From contig JAJFLL010000372.1 in assembly GCA_021772695.1 (NCBI GenBank), positions 1 through 22,417 of the forward strand: a DNA stretch of 22,417 bases, written 5' to 3'. The position numbers were made by a program, and so were the translations under genes. A model generated the notes under the pieces. That model was not told where the DNA came from. It saw only the letters and a list, made by a program, of their open reading frames with translations, and did no database searches. The DNA is from Deltaproteobacteria bacterium. Its GTDB lineage: Bacteria; UBA10199; DSSB01. Below are positions 15,270-22,417 of this stretch, piece by piece. How positions within the stretch are numbered: the first letter of the stretch is position 1; each line of letters begins with the position of its first letter.

Positions 15270-16409
15270 ATGAAAGACTGGATCATGAAATCCAAACTCC
15301 TATTAATGGCCATTTTCCTCTTTGCCGTCTTCGGTAGCATCTTGGCCTATAATCTATTCCGCGATTTTGCCAAAGAGCTCTATATGAAGGAGCGCGACAT
15401 TCCAGCGGTGACGGTATCGGTTTCAGACGCCACTTCCCAAACCTGGCAACCCACCCTCGCGGCCATCGGTACCCTCACGGCCATTCAAGGCGTAGAAGTC
15501 ACCACCCAGGTCTCTGGCAAAGTGGTCAAAATTTTATTTGAAGACGGTCAAAGCGTAAACCAAGGCGACCCACTCGTGGTCCTCGACGACAGTGTGCAGC
15601 AAGCCCAATTAAAAAATGCCCGTGCCTCCCTCAGTTTGGCTCAAGATGCGGTGGTCCGCTTTCGTCCCCTCTTGGCCTCCGGAGCCATCTCCCAATTTCA
15701 CATGGACCGACTCATCGCCGAACGAGAAGAAGCACAAGCCCAGGTGGAACAAGCACAGGCCAACCTCAATCATTTGCATATCGCAGCCCCCTTTACCGGC
15801 CGCCTAGGAATTCGCCAAGTGAGCCTGGGACAAATGGTGCAGAGTGGCGCCGCAATCGTGACCCTAGATACCCAGGGCACACTCTTTGTGGATTTTTACA
15901 TTCCTGAACAAAACTTATCGCAGGTAGTGGTGGGGCAAAGTATCGCGGTAACCACCGATTCCTTGCCTGACAAAACCTTTCCGGGCACCATTACGGCCAT
16001 TAGCCCTTCCGTCGATCCCAATACCCGTAACGTCAATCTGCGAGCTTCATTACCCAACGAAGACAACGCCTTGACCCCTGGTGGTTTTGCTAACGTGGCC
16101 ATCAATCTCAAACAGCAGGTAGATGTCATTTCTATTCCTAAAACCGCCGTCGCCTACACCCTCTACGGTGATACGGTTTATGTGGTCGATGCTAAAACCG
16201 AAAAGGAGCACGACAAAAAGAAGAGTTATCAAGTGAAACGGGTATCGGTGAAACCGGGCATGGAACAAGGCAATGAAGTGGCCATCCCAACGGGCATTCC
16301 GGCGGGATCCAAGGTAGTCACCTCAGGTCAATTAAAACTTCAAGACGGAACCTGGGTTGTCTTCAAAGACGATCCCTTAAAAATTCCCGAAACCATGCCC
16401 TTGGAGTAA
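15270..16409 (+). CDS. RND efflux periplasmic adaptor (membrane fusion protein)
   Basis: With the ATG at 15270 the protein has 379 residues. An N-terminal membrane anchor (KLLLMAIFLFAVFGSILAY) is followed by the usual order of adaptor domains. These are a lipoyl half (GVEVTTQVSGKVVKILFEDG, then VNQGDPLVVLDD), a helical hairpin (QQAQLKNARASLSLAQDAVV to QAQANLNHLHI), and the second lipoyl half (IAAPFTGRLGIRQVSLGQMV). A beta-barrel (GTLFVDFYIPEQ, FPGTITAISPSVDPNTRNV) and a membrane-proximal domain (VSVKPGMEQGNEV) complete it. It joins the inner-membrane pump to the TolC-like channel. ATG 15285 is an alternative start; neither has a strong ribosome-binding site. The pump gene begins 1 nt after its stop, so the two form one operon. 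Confidence 0.92.
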   Translation: MKDWIMKSKLLLMAIFLFAVFGSILAYNLFRDFAKELYMKERDIPAVTVSVSDATSQTWQPTLAAIGTLTAIQGVEVTTQVSGKVVKILFEDGQSVNQGDPLVVLDDSVQQAQLKNARASLSLAQDAVVRFRPLLASGAISQFHMDRLIAEREEAQAQVEQAQANLNHLHIAAPFTGRLGIRQVSLGQMVQSGAAIVTLDTQGTLFVDFYIPEQNLSQVVVGQSIAVTTDSLPDKTFPGTITAISPSVDPNTRNVNLRASLPNEDNALTPGGFANVAINLKQQVDVISIPKTAVAYTLYGDTVYVVDAKTEKEHDKKKSYQVKRVSVKPGMEQGNEVAIPTGIPAGSKVVTSGQLKLQDGTWVVFKDDPLKIPETMPLE

Positions 16410-16410
16410 C

Positions 16411-19400
16411 ATGAAATTCACTGACATTTTCATCGAACGGCCCGTCTTGGCCACCGTGATCAGTCTCGTGATCCTACTGCTCGGTATTGAAGGTTTTTTC
16501 TCGGTGGAAATCCGGGAATTTCCCAAGATGGAAAATACCGTGATCACGGTAACCACCGCCTATCCCGGGGCACCCCAAGACCTCATTCAAGGTTTTATCA
16601 CCGTCCCCATTCAAACGGCCCTCTCTTCAGCGGAAGGCATCGATTACTTAAGTTCCAGCTCTACGCCGGGACAAAGCCAGATTCAGGCTTACATCACCTT
16701 GAATTACGATCCCAACGCGGCCCTGGCCGAAATTCTTTCTAAAGTGGCGCAGACCCAAAACCAATTGCCACCGGACGCGCAGCAACCGGTTATTCAAAAA
16801 CAGACCGGTTCCAACATCGACCTTTATTACCTGGGTTTCTACAGTGAGACCATGACCGCCGAGGAAATCACCGAGTACCTAAACCGAGTGGTGCAACCGC
16901 TGTTTCAAACCGTCGACGGGGTCAGCGAAGTAGACATCCTCGGTGCCAAGAATTTTTCCATGCGCATCTGGCTCAATCCCCAGGCCATGGCCGCAAGGCA
17001 AGTGAGCCCCACCCAGGTCTTGCAGTCCATTCAAAGCAATAACTACCAGGCGGGCGCCGGTAAGGTGGAAGGTTATTATAACATCACCTCCATCGATGCC
17101 TTAACCACCTTGCAAAGTGTCGATGAATTTAAAAATATGGTGGTGAAGAGCCAAGACGGCACCCTAACCCGTATGGGCGATATCGCCACCATCGAATTGG
17201 GGGCACAGAGTTACGACTCTCAAGTCTTTGTCAAAGGCAAGCCGGCCGTGGCGGTGGCCATCAACCAAACTCCTGATGCCAACCCGCTGACGGTCATCGA
17301 TCAAATCAAGACCATGCTTCCCGAAATGAAGTCCCAAATGCCCGCGGGCTTGGAATACGACGTCTTATTAGACCAGACCTTGTTCATTCGCGAATCCATC
17401 AGCGATGTGAATTTTACTATTTGGCTCACGGGCGGCATCGTCATCCTGGTGATCTTTTTTTTCATGGGAAATTTTCGCGCCGTGGCCATTCCCGTCATTA
17501 CGATTCCCCTTTCCTTGATAGGCGTCATCTTCTTTATGCAGGCCATGGGCTTTTCATTAAATTTGCTCACCCTCTTGGCCATGGTCCTGGCCATCGGACT
17601 GGTAGTAGACGATGCCATCGTGGTGGTTGAAAATGTGCAGCAACATATCGACAAGGGCACACCACCCATTGAGGCCGCCAAACTCGGGGCCAGAGAAATC
17701 GCAGCACCGGTCATCGTCATGACCATTACCTTAGCCGCCGTCTATGCACCCATCGGATTTTTGGGCGGACTGACCGGGGCTCTCTTTAGGGAATTCGCCT
17801 TCACCTTGGCCGGTTCTGTGGTGGTCTCTGGCATCATCGCCCTGACCCTTTCGCCTATGATGAGTTCTCGTTTCTTAAAGGGCGGCGAAAAACCCAAAAT
17901 GGAAAAATGGGTAGAGCATTATTTTCAAAAGGTGCGTCGGGTCTACGAACGGGCATTAGATGAAGTCTTGGCCAACCGCTCGATGATTTTATTATTGGCC
18001 GTGGTGGTATTGACCAGCATTCCCCTACTCTTCGTCTTTACCCCTTCTGAGTTGGCGCCCCAAGAAGACATGGGTTCCGTCTTGGCTACCGGCACCGGTC
18101 CCATGTACTCCAACATCGACTATTCCGCTAAATATACCAAGGAAGCCGCCGAATTATTTTCGCGGCTGCCCGAAAATGAAATTGCCTTTTCTGTGGCCGG
18201 TTTTACCGGCATCAATACCGCCTTCGTGGCCACCACTTTAAAGGACTGGAGCGACCGCAAACGCACCCAGCAACAGATTCAGCGAGAATTGCAAAAAGAC
18301 CTGCGGCACATCACCGGCATGCAATTCTACACCTTCGGCCTGCCCCCCCTGCCCAGTAATACCTCCGGGTTGCCCATGCAGTTTGTCATTACCACACAGT
18401 CTCCCGATTACACGGTGCTCTACGATGTGATGACCGAGATGATGAAGCTCTCTTATAAAAGCGGGAAATTCATCTTCATCGATAATTCCCTGAAGATGGA
18501 CAAGCCCCAGATCGAACTCAGCGTCAATACCAGCAAGGCGGGAGAATTGGGCGTCTCGATGCAAGAGGTGGGGCAAGCCTTGGCAGTGGCCTTCGGAGAT
18601 AACTATATTAATTATTTTAATATGGAAGGTCGCAGTTACCAGGTAATTCCCCAGGTGGCCCGGAAGTATCGTCTCGATGAAAATATGATCAATGACATCT
18701 ACATTACCACCGCACAACAACAAATGATTCCCTTAAAGACGGTGGTGGATTTTAAAAAAGTGGTGAAACCCAATTCACTCTCCCAATTCAATCAAATGAA
18801 TTCAGCTACCCTCAATATGATGCTCACTCCAGGCGTCTCCATGGGTGAAGGCATCGCCTTTTTAGAAAAGGAGGCCAAAAAAATCTTCCCAAAGGGATTT
18901 GCCTTTTCATTCACCGGCCAATCGAGACAGATGGTGCAACAGGGCAACACCCTGATCTACGCCTTTATCTTTGCCATCATTTTAATTTTTTTAGTTCTGG
19001 CGGCCAAATTCGAATCGTGGCGCGATCCCCTGGTCGTCATGATCTCGGTGCCCATGGCCATTTCCGGCGCGCTGATCTTCATGAACTTAGGCGTCTCTAC
19101 CATCAACATTTATTCCGAGGTGGGCTTGGTTACCTTGATCGGCTTGATCAGCAAGCACGGAATCTTGATCGTCGAATTCGCCAATCAATTGCAGGAAGAA
19201 AAAGGCCTCAAAAAATTTGAGGCCATTCGTGAGGCCGCCGCCATTCGATTGAGACCCGTCTTGATGACCACCTTTGCTATGGTCATCGCCATGATTCCCC
19301 TCATCTTGGCCAGTGGTGCCGGCGCCCAAAGCCATCACTCTATGGGTTGGGTCATCTTCACGGGCATGTCCATCGGCACCCTCTTTACCTTATTGGTGGT

Positions 19401-19443
19401 GCCGGTGATGTATACCTATATCGCCAAAGAGCGGAATCCTTAA
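16411..19443 (+). CDS. RND-family inner-membrane efflux pump (AcrB/MexI-like, HAE1 type)
   Basis: The 1010-residue protein has the full duplicated RND layout: TM1 near 12-30 (FIERPVLATVISLVILLLG), a large periplasmic loop, TMs from about 337 to 490, a second loop, and a final TM cluster from about 850. The proton-relay residues are in place: the Asp pair D400-D401 in TM4 (GLVVDDAIVVVEN) and K915 in TM10 (GLISKHGILIVEF). The pattern matches proton-driven drug/hydrophobe exporters of the HAE1 group, not the heavy-metal CusA group. Substrates cannot be read from sequence. It is coupled to the adaptor (1-nt gap). No TetR or MarR regulator gene is adjacent, which is unusual for such pumps but not rare. 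Confidence 0.95.
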   Translation: MKFTDIFIERPVLATVISLVILLLGIEGFFSVEIREFPKMENTVITVTTAYPGAPQDLIQGFITVPIQTALSSAEGIDYLSSSSTPGQSQIQAYITLNYDPNAALAEILSKVAQTQNQLPPDAQQPVIQKQTGSNIDLYYLGFYSETMTAEEITEYLNRVVQPLFQTVDGVSEVDILGAKNFSMRIWLNPQAMAARQVSPTQVLQSIQSNNYQAGAGKVEGYYNITSIDALTTLQSVDEFKNMVVKSQDGTLTRMGDIATIELGAQSYDSQVFVKGKPAVAVAINQTPDANPLTVIDQIKTMLPEMKSQMPAGLEYDVLLDQTLFIRESISDVNFTIWLTGGIVILVIFFFMGNFRAVAIPVITIPLSLIGVIFFMQAMGFSLNLLTLLAMVLAIGLVVDDAIVVVENVQQHIDKGTPPIEAAKLGAREIAAPVIVMTITLAAVYAPIGFLGGLTGALFREFAFTLAGSVVVSGIIALTLSPMMSSRFLKGGEKPKMEKWVEHYFQKVRRVYERALDEVLANRSMILLLAVVVLTSIPLLFVFTPSELAPQEDMGSVLATGTGPMYSNIDYSAKYTKEAAELFSRLPENEIAFSVAGFTGINTAFVATTLKDWSDRKRTQQQIQRELQKDLRHITGMQFYTFGLPPLPSNTSGLPMQFVITTQSPDYTVLYDVMTEMMKLSYKSGKFIFIDNSLKMDKPQIELSVNTSKAGELGVSMQEVGQALAVAFGDNYINYFNMEGRSYQVIPQVARKYRLDENMINDIYITTAQQQMIPLKTVVDFKKVVKPNSLSQFNQMNSATLNMMLTPGVSMGEGIAFLEKEAKKIFPKGFAFSFTGQSRQMVQQGNTLIYAFIFAIILIFLVLAAKFESWRDPLVVMISVPMAISGALIFMNLGVSTINIYSEVGLVTLIGLISKHGILIVEFANQLQEEKGLKKFEAIREAAAIRLRPVLMTTFAMVIAMIPLILASGAGAQSHHSMGWVIFTGMSIGTLFTLLVVPVMYTYIAKERNP

Positions 19444-19719
19444 CGGGCAAAAATTTTGCCCACCTGCAACATACCTGGATCCATCTTCCAACCCATTCTT
19501 CGGGCGCATCGGGCTTATTACTCATCAAAATGAGAAACCAGCAGGTTATTATCATTTTGAGAATAAGGATTTATCCTTCAATATTATAACTAATTGAAAT
19601 TATTAATTATTTTATTCATGGGTGGCAAGTCCCCTGGTATATTCCTTGCTTATGCATCACCATGCGTGAATGAGATTTATGAAAATCAATAGACCGGGAA
19701 CCAAGTTTGGGAGCGAAAT
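19444..19719. other. AT-rich intergenic region after the pump gene
   Basis: This 276-nt gap has a hairpin at its left end (19445-19461), a 14-nt palindrome AAGGATTTATCCTT (19565-19578) and an AT-rich block (19580-19618). A candidate promoter is TTGAGA (19557-19562) with TATTAT (19582-19587) at a long 19-nt spacing, so the palindrome would sit in the spacer. I see no RNA gene. Confidence 0.4.
19445..19461 (+). terminator. Possible hairpin terminator after the efflux operon
   Basis: GGGCAAA-AAT-TTTGCCC forms a 7-bp stem 1 nt after the pump stop codon. There is no T-run downstream, so it may instead stabilise the transcript 3' end or be an operator. Confidence 0.3.
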
Positions 19720-20037
19720 ATGAAAGATAAATTTAAATTCACCCTAGTGATGGCCGGATTATGCTTCGTCGCCATGGCCTTTACCACCACCCCTTCACTG
19801 TGGGCTCAAGGGTATCTGCCCACCACCGATGAAGCAGCCGTCGATGAAGTGGCTCCCGTACCCGGTGACCCTGTAGAGATTTGGGATGGCGACGAGCAAC
19901 TGGAGCGAGGGGAAAATCCTGGCACGTCAGTGAATGCACAAAGACCAGTGGAACAAAATATTAACGGTTCCAAGAGCAACACCAACCAAAAACCTTCCAT
20001 GTTGAGAAAGAATTTTTGGGATCGTTTGAGTCATTGA
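19720..20037 (+). CDS. Small secreted protein of unknown function
   Basis: This 105-residue protein is not recognised. It starts with a clear signal peptide: basic MKDKFKF, hydrophobic core TLVMAGLCFVAMAF, and likely cleavage after S-L-W-A29. The mature part of about 75 residues is acidic at first (DEAAVDEVAPVPGDPVEIWD) and Asn/Gln/Ser-rich in the middle. It ends in a short basic-aromatic tail (MLRKNFWDRLSH). It has no cysteine after the signal peptide and looks unstructured. GGGAG lies 6 nt before the ATG. It is 29 nt ahead of the lipoprotein gene on the same strand, and the two probably form an operon for envelope proteins. Confidence 0.65.
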   Translation: MKDKFKFTLVMAGLCFVAMAFTTTPSLWAQGYLPTTDEAAVDEVAPVPGDPVEIWDGDEQLERGENPGTSVNAQRPVEQNINGSKSNTNQKPSMLRKNFWDRLSH

Positions 20038-20066
20038 AGCTTCGGCCCCATTTATGAGGAGACCCT

Positions 20067-21329
20067 ATGAAAGCCATTAACTTTTCCCGTTTTATTTTTC
20101 TGACCTTATTATTAGGCATTTTCTCCTGCAATCAGGGGGCGGCCCCTACAGGTGAACCGACCGATACCAAATCGCCGCCGCCGGAAATCTCCCAACCGGC
20201 CCCGGATGCGACCACCGGCCGAGACTACCAAAAAAGGCAGGTCAAGGGTTGTGACGGTGGCTCGGGCAGCGCCACAGCTGCAAAAAATGCCTTGGCTGGA
20301 AAAGACTTTGCCGGCTGCAATCGGGAAGCCAGCTGCGCCTTCAACAGCAGCCTCCAAGGCGAGGGCTCCCAAGGGGATCCCGAAGCGGCCTTCTACGGGG
20401 CCCTATGTAAGTTGGCCCTAACGGTGGAATCTCCTCAGATGGAAATCTTGGCCATGGAACCGCTTCGTGCGAGCGACTATTTTGGCCAGGCCAACGGCTT
20501 TGTCAGTCTCATGGAAAAACTGGAACAAAAGTGGACTGAAAATGGATTAGCCACTTTTGGAGGATATTTGGAATTACAAGCGGGACAAGGGCGAGATGTC
20601 GAAACCCTCTTTCAAACCGCGGTAGACCTGGTTATTGAGAACTTCTTTGATATTCACATCATGGCCCGAACCCTGGCCAATGCTCCCCAATTCAAGGCCA
20701 ATATACCCCAAGACTTTATGAGTCTCGATCCCTCGGTGACTCCTGATCTTCAAGATTGGTCGGCCCTACAGATGGGACTGGTGGATTTTTGGGCCATGAA
20801 CATCCTTACCGTCGCCGAAGTCTTTAAAATTTATCGTCTGGGAATCGATTCCCCCGATAGCTTTATCAACGAGGCTCAGATCATCAATGATATGAATACC
20901 GAGAAAAAATTCCTCAGCCTGAGAAGTCCCAATCCCGATACCACTTCCTTAAAATCAGCCCTCATCGCCTGGTCTGAGGCAGCGGTACAGGCCGGGGGCA
21001 ATTTCGGCCTACACTGGAACTCCTCGACCCATACCTTTGATATTCCCCAATGGATCAAAGATAGTGACCTTTTCCCACTACATGATGAGGCCGAACCCTT
21101 TGCCTTAGGTGTCCTCGCAGCCCAACTGCGAAGGTCTTTAAACAATGAGTTGGTCTGGTTGGCAGCTGCAGACAATAAATCGGCCTTTAACCTTGGGGGC
21201 CTGCTGAAAAGCTTACCGGATATGGACAAGATCCCCGGCGGGCCATTGGTCTTCACACTTCCCGATGATATTGAATTAGACCCCATCGTGATGAAGGCCT
21301 TTTTCGGTCCCAATTTTGCGGAACAATAA
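20067..21329 (+). CDS. Predicted lipoprotein of unknown function
   Basis: The 420-residue protein is not recognised. The N-terminus is a lipoprotein signal (hydrophobic FIFLTLLLGIFS followed by C21); Phe at -2 is unusual in the lipobox, but the rest fits. A Pro/Thr-rich linker (26-50) leads to a Cys-containing segment (C62, C84, C90, C114). The remainder, about 110-420, is mostly helical-looking with many Phe, Asp and Leu and no repeats I can see. It would be anchored in the outer or inner membrane facing the periplasm. GAGGAG lies 5 nt before the ATG, the best ribosome-binding site in this part of the window. No enzymatic motif is visible. Confidence 0.75.
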   Translation: MKAINFSRFIFLTLLLGIFSCNQGAAPTGEPTDTKSPPPEISQPAPDATTGRDYQKRQVKGCDGGSGSATAAKNALAGKDFAGCNREASCAFNSSLQGEGSQGDPEAAFYGALCKLALTVESPQMEILAMEPLRASDYFGQANGFVSLMEKLEQKWTENGLATFGGYLELQAGQGRDVETLFQTAVDLVIENFFDIHIMARTLANAPQFKANIPQDFMSLDPSVTPDLQDWSALQMGLVDFWAMNILTVAEVFKIYRLGIDSPDSFINEAQIINDMNTEKKFLSLRSPNPDTTSLKSALIAWSEAAVQAGGNFGLHWNSSTHTFDIPQWIKDSDLFPLHDEAEPFALGVLAAQLRRSLNNELVWLAAADNKSAFNLGGLLKSLPDMDKIPGGPLVFTLPDDIELDPIVMKAFFGPNFAEQ

Positions 21330-21413
21330 ACGTGTCTTCGAATCTTTTGGGGAACCCCCTAAGGCAAATGGACCCGTCCTAAATCCACACTAGCTTTCCG
21401 GTTGCAGAGAACC

Positions 21414-22145
21414 TTAATACCGTTGCGCCAACTCCCAGGCACGCGATTCATAGCCCCGAGCGCGGACTTCCCTGCCCTGCAATCGATAGATCTGGGCGAG
21501 ACGCATGAGGGTACTGTAATTTTCTAAGGAATCGCCCCGCACAATGGCCGCCCGGTAAAATCGGGCTGCCTCTTCATATTCACCGCGGAGCGCGCGAATA
21601 TCCCCCCGTTTTTGTTGCAAGTAAGGGCTGATTTCATGCCCCGTTTGCAAACTTTGAAAGAAGCGGTCGGCGGTCTCCCAAGCCGCTTTTCGGCGGTCGG
21701 GACTCAGCATCAGTGCCTGGCCCCAGCGAAGTCGCCCTGCCGGGTCACCATAAATTTCTTGTCGCAAATGCTCGAGTCCTTCACAGTCCGCCACCTCGGC
21801 TCCACCCTGCCACAGGGCCACATACACTTCATCGGCTTGAATATTTTGGTCGTCCCGACCCTGGATTTCCCCCGTCACCCCATGCTGGGTTGGACTATTG
21901 AAGGCATGGGCCCAGAGGCCTCGATCCAGACTGGCATTGCTCAAGGTACAGGCTCGCATTTGTCGGTACAGATCCAATTCCCGTGGGGAGTTGAAGGCCA
22001 AGGTGTAGTTTCCGCGCAGGTTAGTTTGTGGGTCTGGCCCCGATGGCAAACTCTCCTCAAGGCCATGGCCTTCGTGGGCCGAGGTGGCACGGCAACCAGT
22101 CGCCACCAAGGCTAAGGTACCTACCAATAGGAATATGGGGATCAT
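21414..22145 (-). CDS. Predicted lipoprotein with TPR-like C-terminus
   Basis: The 243-residue protein has a lipoprotein signal (LLVGTLALVATG then C18). Two helical repeats near the C-terminus look like tetratricopeptide units: about 174-204 (YLQQKRGDIRALRGEYEEAA) and about 210-241 (LMRLAQIYRLQGREVRARGY). A third, weaker unit may precede them (about 136-167). The central part has two further cysteines, C66 and C121, which may pair in the periplasm. AFNSP occurs twice (50-54 and 81-85). TPR lipoproteins usually act as docking surfaces for envelope complexes; the partner is unknown. AAGGAG lies 6 nt before the ATG. The gene is convergent with the larger lipoprotein gene, with 84 nt between stops and no clear terminator. 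Confidence 0.75.
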   Translation of the reverse strand: MIPIFLLVGTLALVATGCRATSAHEGHGLEESLPSGPDPQTNLRGNYTLAFNSPRELDLYRQMRACTLSNASLDRGLWAHAFNSPTQHGVTGEIQGRDDQNIQADEVYVALWQGGAEVADCEGLEHLRQEIYGDPAGRLRWGQALMLSPDRRKAAWETADRFFQSLQTGHEISPYLQQKRGDIRALRGEYEEAARFYRAAIVRGDSLENYSTLMRLAQIYRLQGREVRARGYESRAWELAQRY

Positions 22146-22181
22146 GGGGAACTCCTTCGCTAGGGCCCCCAGGAATGGTGA

Positions 22182-22187
22182 ATTATA
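22182..22187 (-). promoter_or_regulatory. -10 box of the TPR-lipoprotein promoter
   Basis: A perfect TATAAT reads on the minus strand 37 nt before the ATG at 22145, the same geometry as the thiolase promoter. The -35 region (about 22205-22210) is a poor match. Confidence 0.45.
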
Positions 22188-22191
22188 GAAA

Positions 22192-22226
22192 CGAAGCTTC
22201 TATAAGATGCCCTTTAAAAAGCTTCG
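22192..22226. repeat. Inverted repeat upstream of the TPR-lipoprotein promoter
   Basis: CGAAGCTT (22192-22199) and AAGCTTCG (22219-22226) are perfect 8-bp complements separated by 19 nt, spanning the expected -35 region. The core AAGCTT is itself palindromic, so the pair can also be read as two copies of one site. Confidence 0.4.
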
Positions 22227-22259
22227 CGGGAAATGACAATACTAAAAGGAATCTTTAAA

Positions 22260-22417
22260 AAAGCGGGGATTTGTCCATGAGGTTCAAAAAAAGGTGGGCG
22301 GGAAAGGGATTGGAGTGAAACGGTAAGTTAAAACACCCCCCCTTCCCCAACCCACACACCTAAACCCCCCCGATGGGTTTGGTCCCTTGGAACGATTTGG
22401 ATCGATTTTATCCGGAA
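22260..22417. other. Low-complexity right end with no gene seen
   Basis: The last ~160 nt hold an A run, G-rich sequence (22281-22310) and then C-rich runs (about 22334-22371). There is no coding potential or recognisable element. It may be a low-quality contig end. Confidence 0.4.

Noticed and set aside
17301..17726. A 141-codon minus-strand open frame
   Set aside because: It is antisense to the conserved TM region of the pump; the Met/Thr-rich product is typical of a shadow frame.
18238..18723. A 161-codon open frame on the minus strand
   Set aside because: It lies wholly inside the RND pump gene, in antisense; composition of the host gene explains it.
21330..21413. GGGGAACCCC as a two-way terminator between convergent lipoprotein genes
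   Set aside because: The stem is 4 bp with a 2-nt loop and there is no T-run on either strand.
21612..22115. A 167-codon plus-strand open frame
   Set aside because: It is opposite the TPR lipoprotein gene, which has a signal peptide, a ribosome-binding site and a promoter; this frame has none.
1..22417. Mobile element, CRISPR array or defence system
   Set aside because: No transposase, integrase, Cas, restriction or toxin-antitoxin gene, and no regularly spaced DNA repeats, were found on either strand.

Overview
The window looks like chromosomal DNA of a Gram-negative bacterium of roughly balanced base composition. A TolC-type outer-membrane factor, an RND pump and two lipoproteins imply an outer membrane. 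mqnA and mqnC show menaquinone synthesis by the futalosine route, and a stand-alone acyl-CoA mutase subunit implies use of coenzyme B12. The gene mix would fit a deltaproteobacteria-like lineage, but that is an inference without a marker gene. I see no tRNA, rRNA, CRISPR, transposase, integrase or phage gene.

Layout. (1) 1-2825, plus strand: the 3' part of a large protein with a complete VWA/MIDAS domain, several hydrophobic segments and five tandem ~30-residue beta-type repeats; its 5' end lies outside the window. (2) 3091-4269, plus: a HI0933/YhiN/BaiN-type flavoprotein. (3) 10466 down to 4339, minus: an apparent operon in the order thiolase, 3-hydroxyacyl-CoA dehydrogenase, crotonase, acyl-CoA dehydrogenase, B12-dependent acyl-CoA mutase large subunit, and a small VOC-fold protein. 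It has a perfect TATAAT box 37 nt upstream of the first start. (4) 10674-13724, plus: mqnA, mqnC and an amidohydrolase that is probably the aminofutalosine deaminase. (5) 13733-15205 (minus) and 15270-19443 (plus): a divergent tripartite RND efflux system (TolC-like; adaptor plus pump). (6) 19720-21329, plus: a small secreted protein and a lipoprotein, both unrecognised. (7) 22145 down to 21414, minus: a TPR-like lipoprotein. The last ~100 bases are low-complexity and may be a poor-quality contig end.

The most interesting reading is the minus-strand operon. The mutase carries Phe63 and Gln181 where methylmalonyl-CoA mutase has its substrate-carboxylate ligands Tyr89 and Arg207, with exactly the same 118-residue spacing. 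Phe/Gln is the isobutyryl-CoA mutase signature. The four genes upstream encode exactly the steps between butyryl-CoA and two acetyl-CoA. Together they would form one module linking isobutyryl-CoA (from valine or isobutyrate) to acetyl-CoA through butyryl-CoA, or running in reverse to make branched-chain primers. The B12-binding small subunit and its G-protein chaperone are not in the window.

The second point of interest is the VWA/beta-repeat membrane protein, an unusual architecture. The 207-nt divergent region between the thiolase and mqnA is rich in inverted repeats, including an 11-bp perfect pair inside a ~50-nt hairpin.
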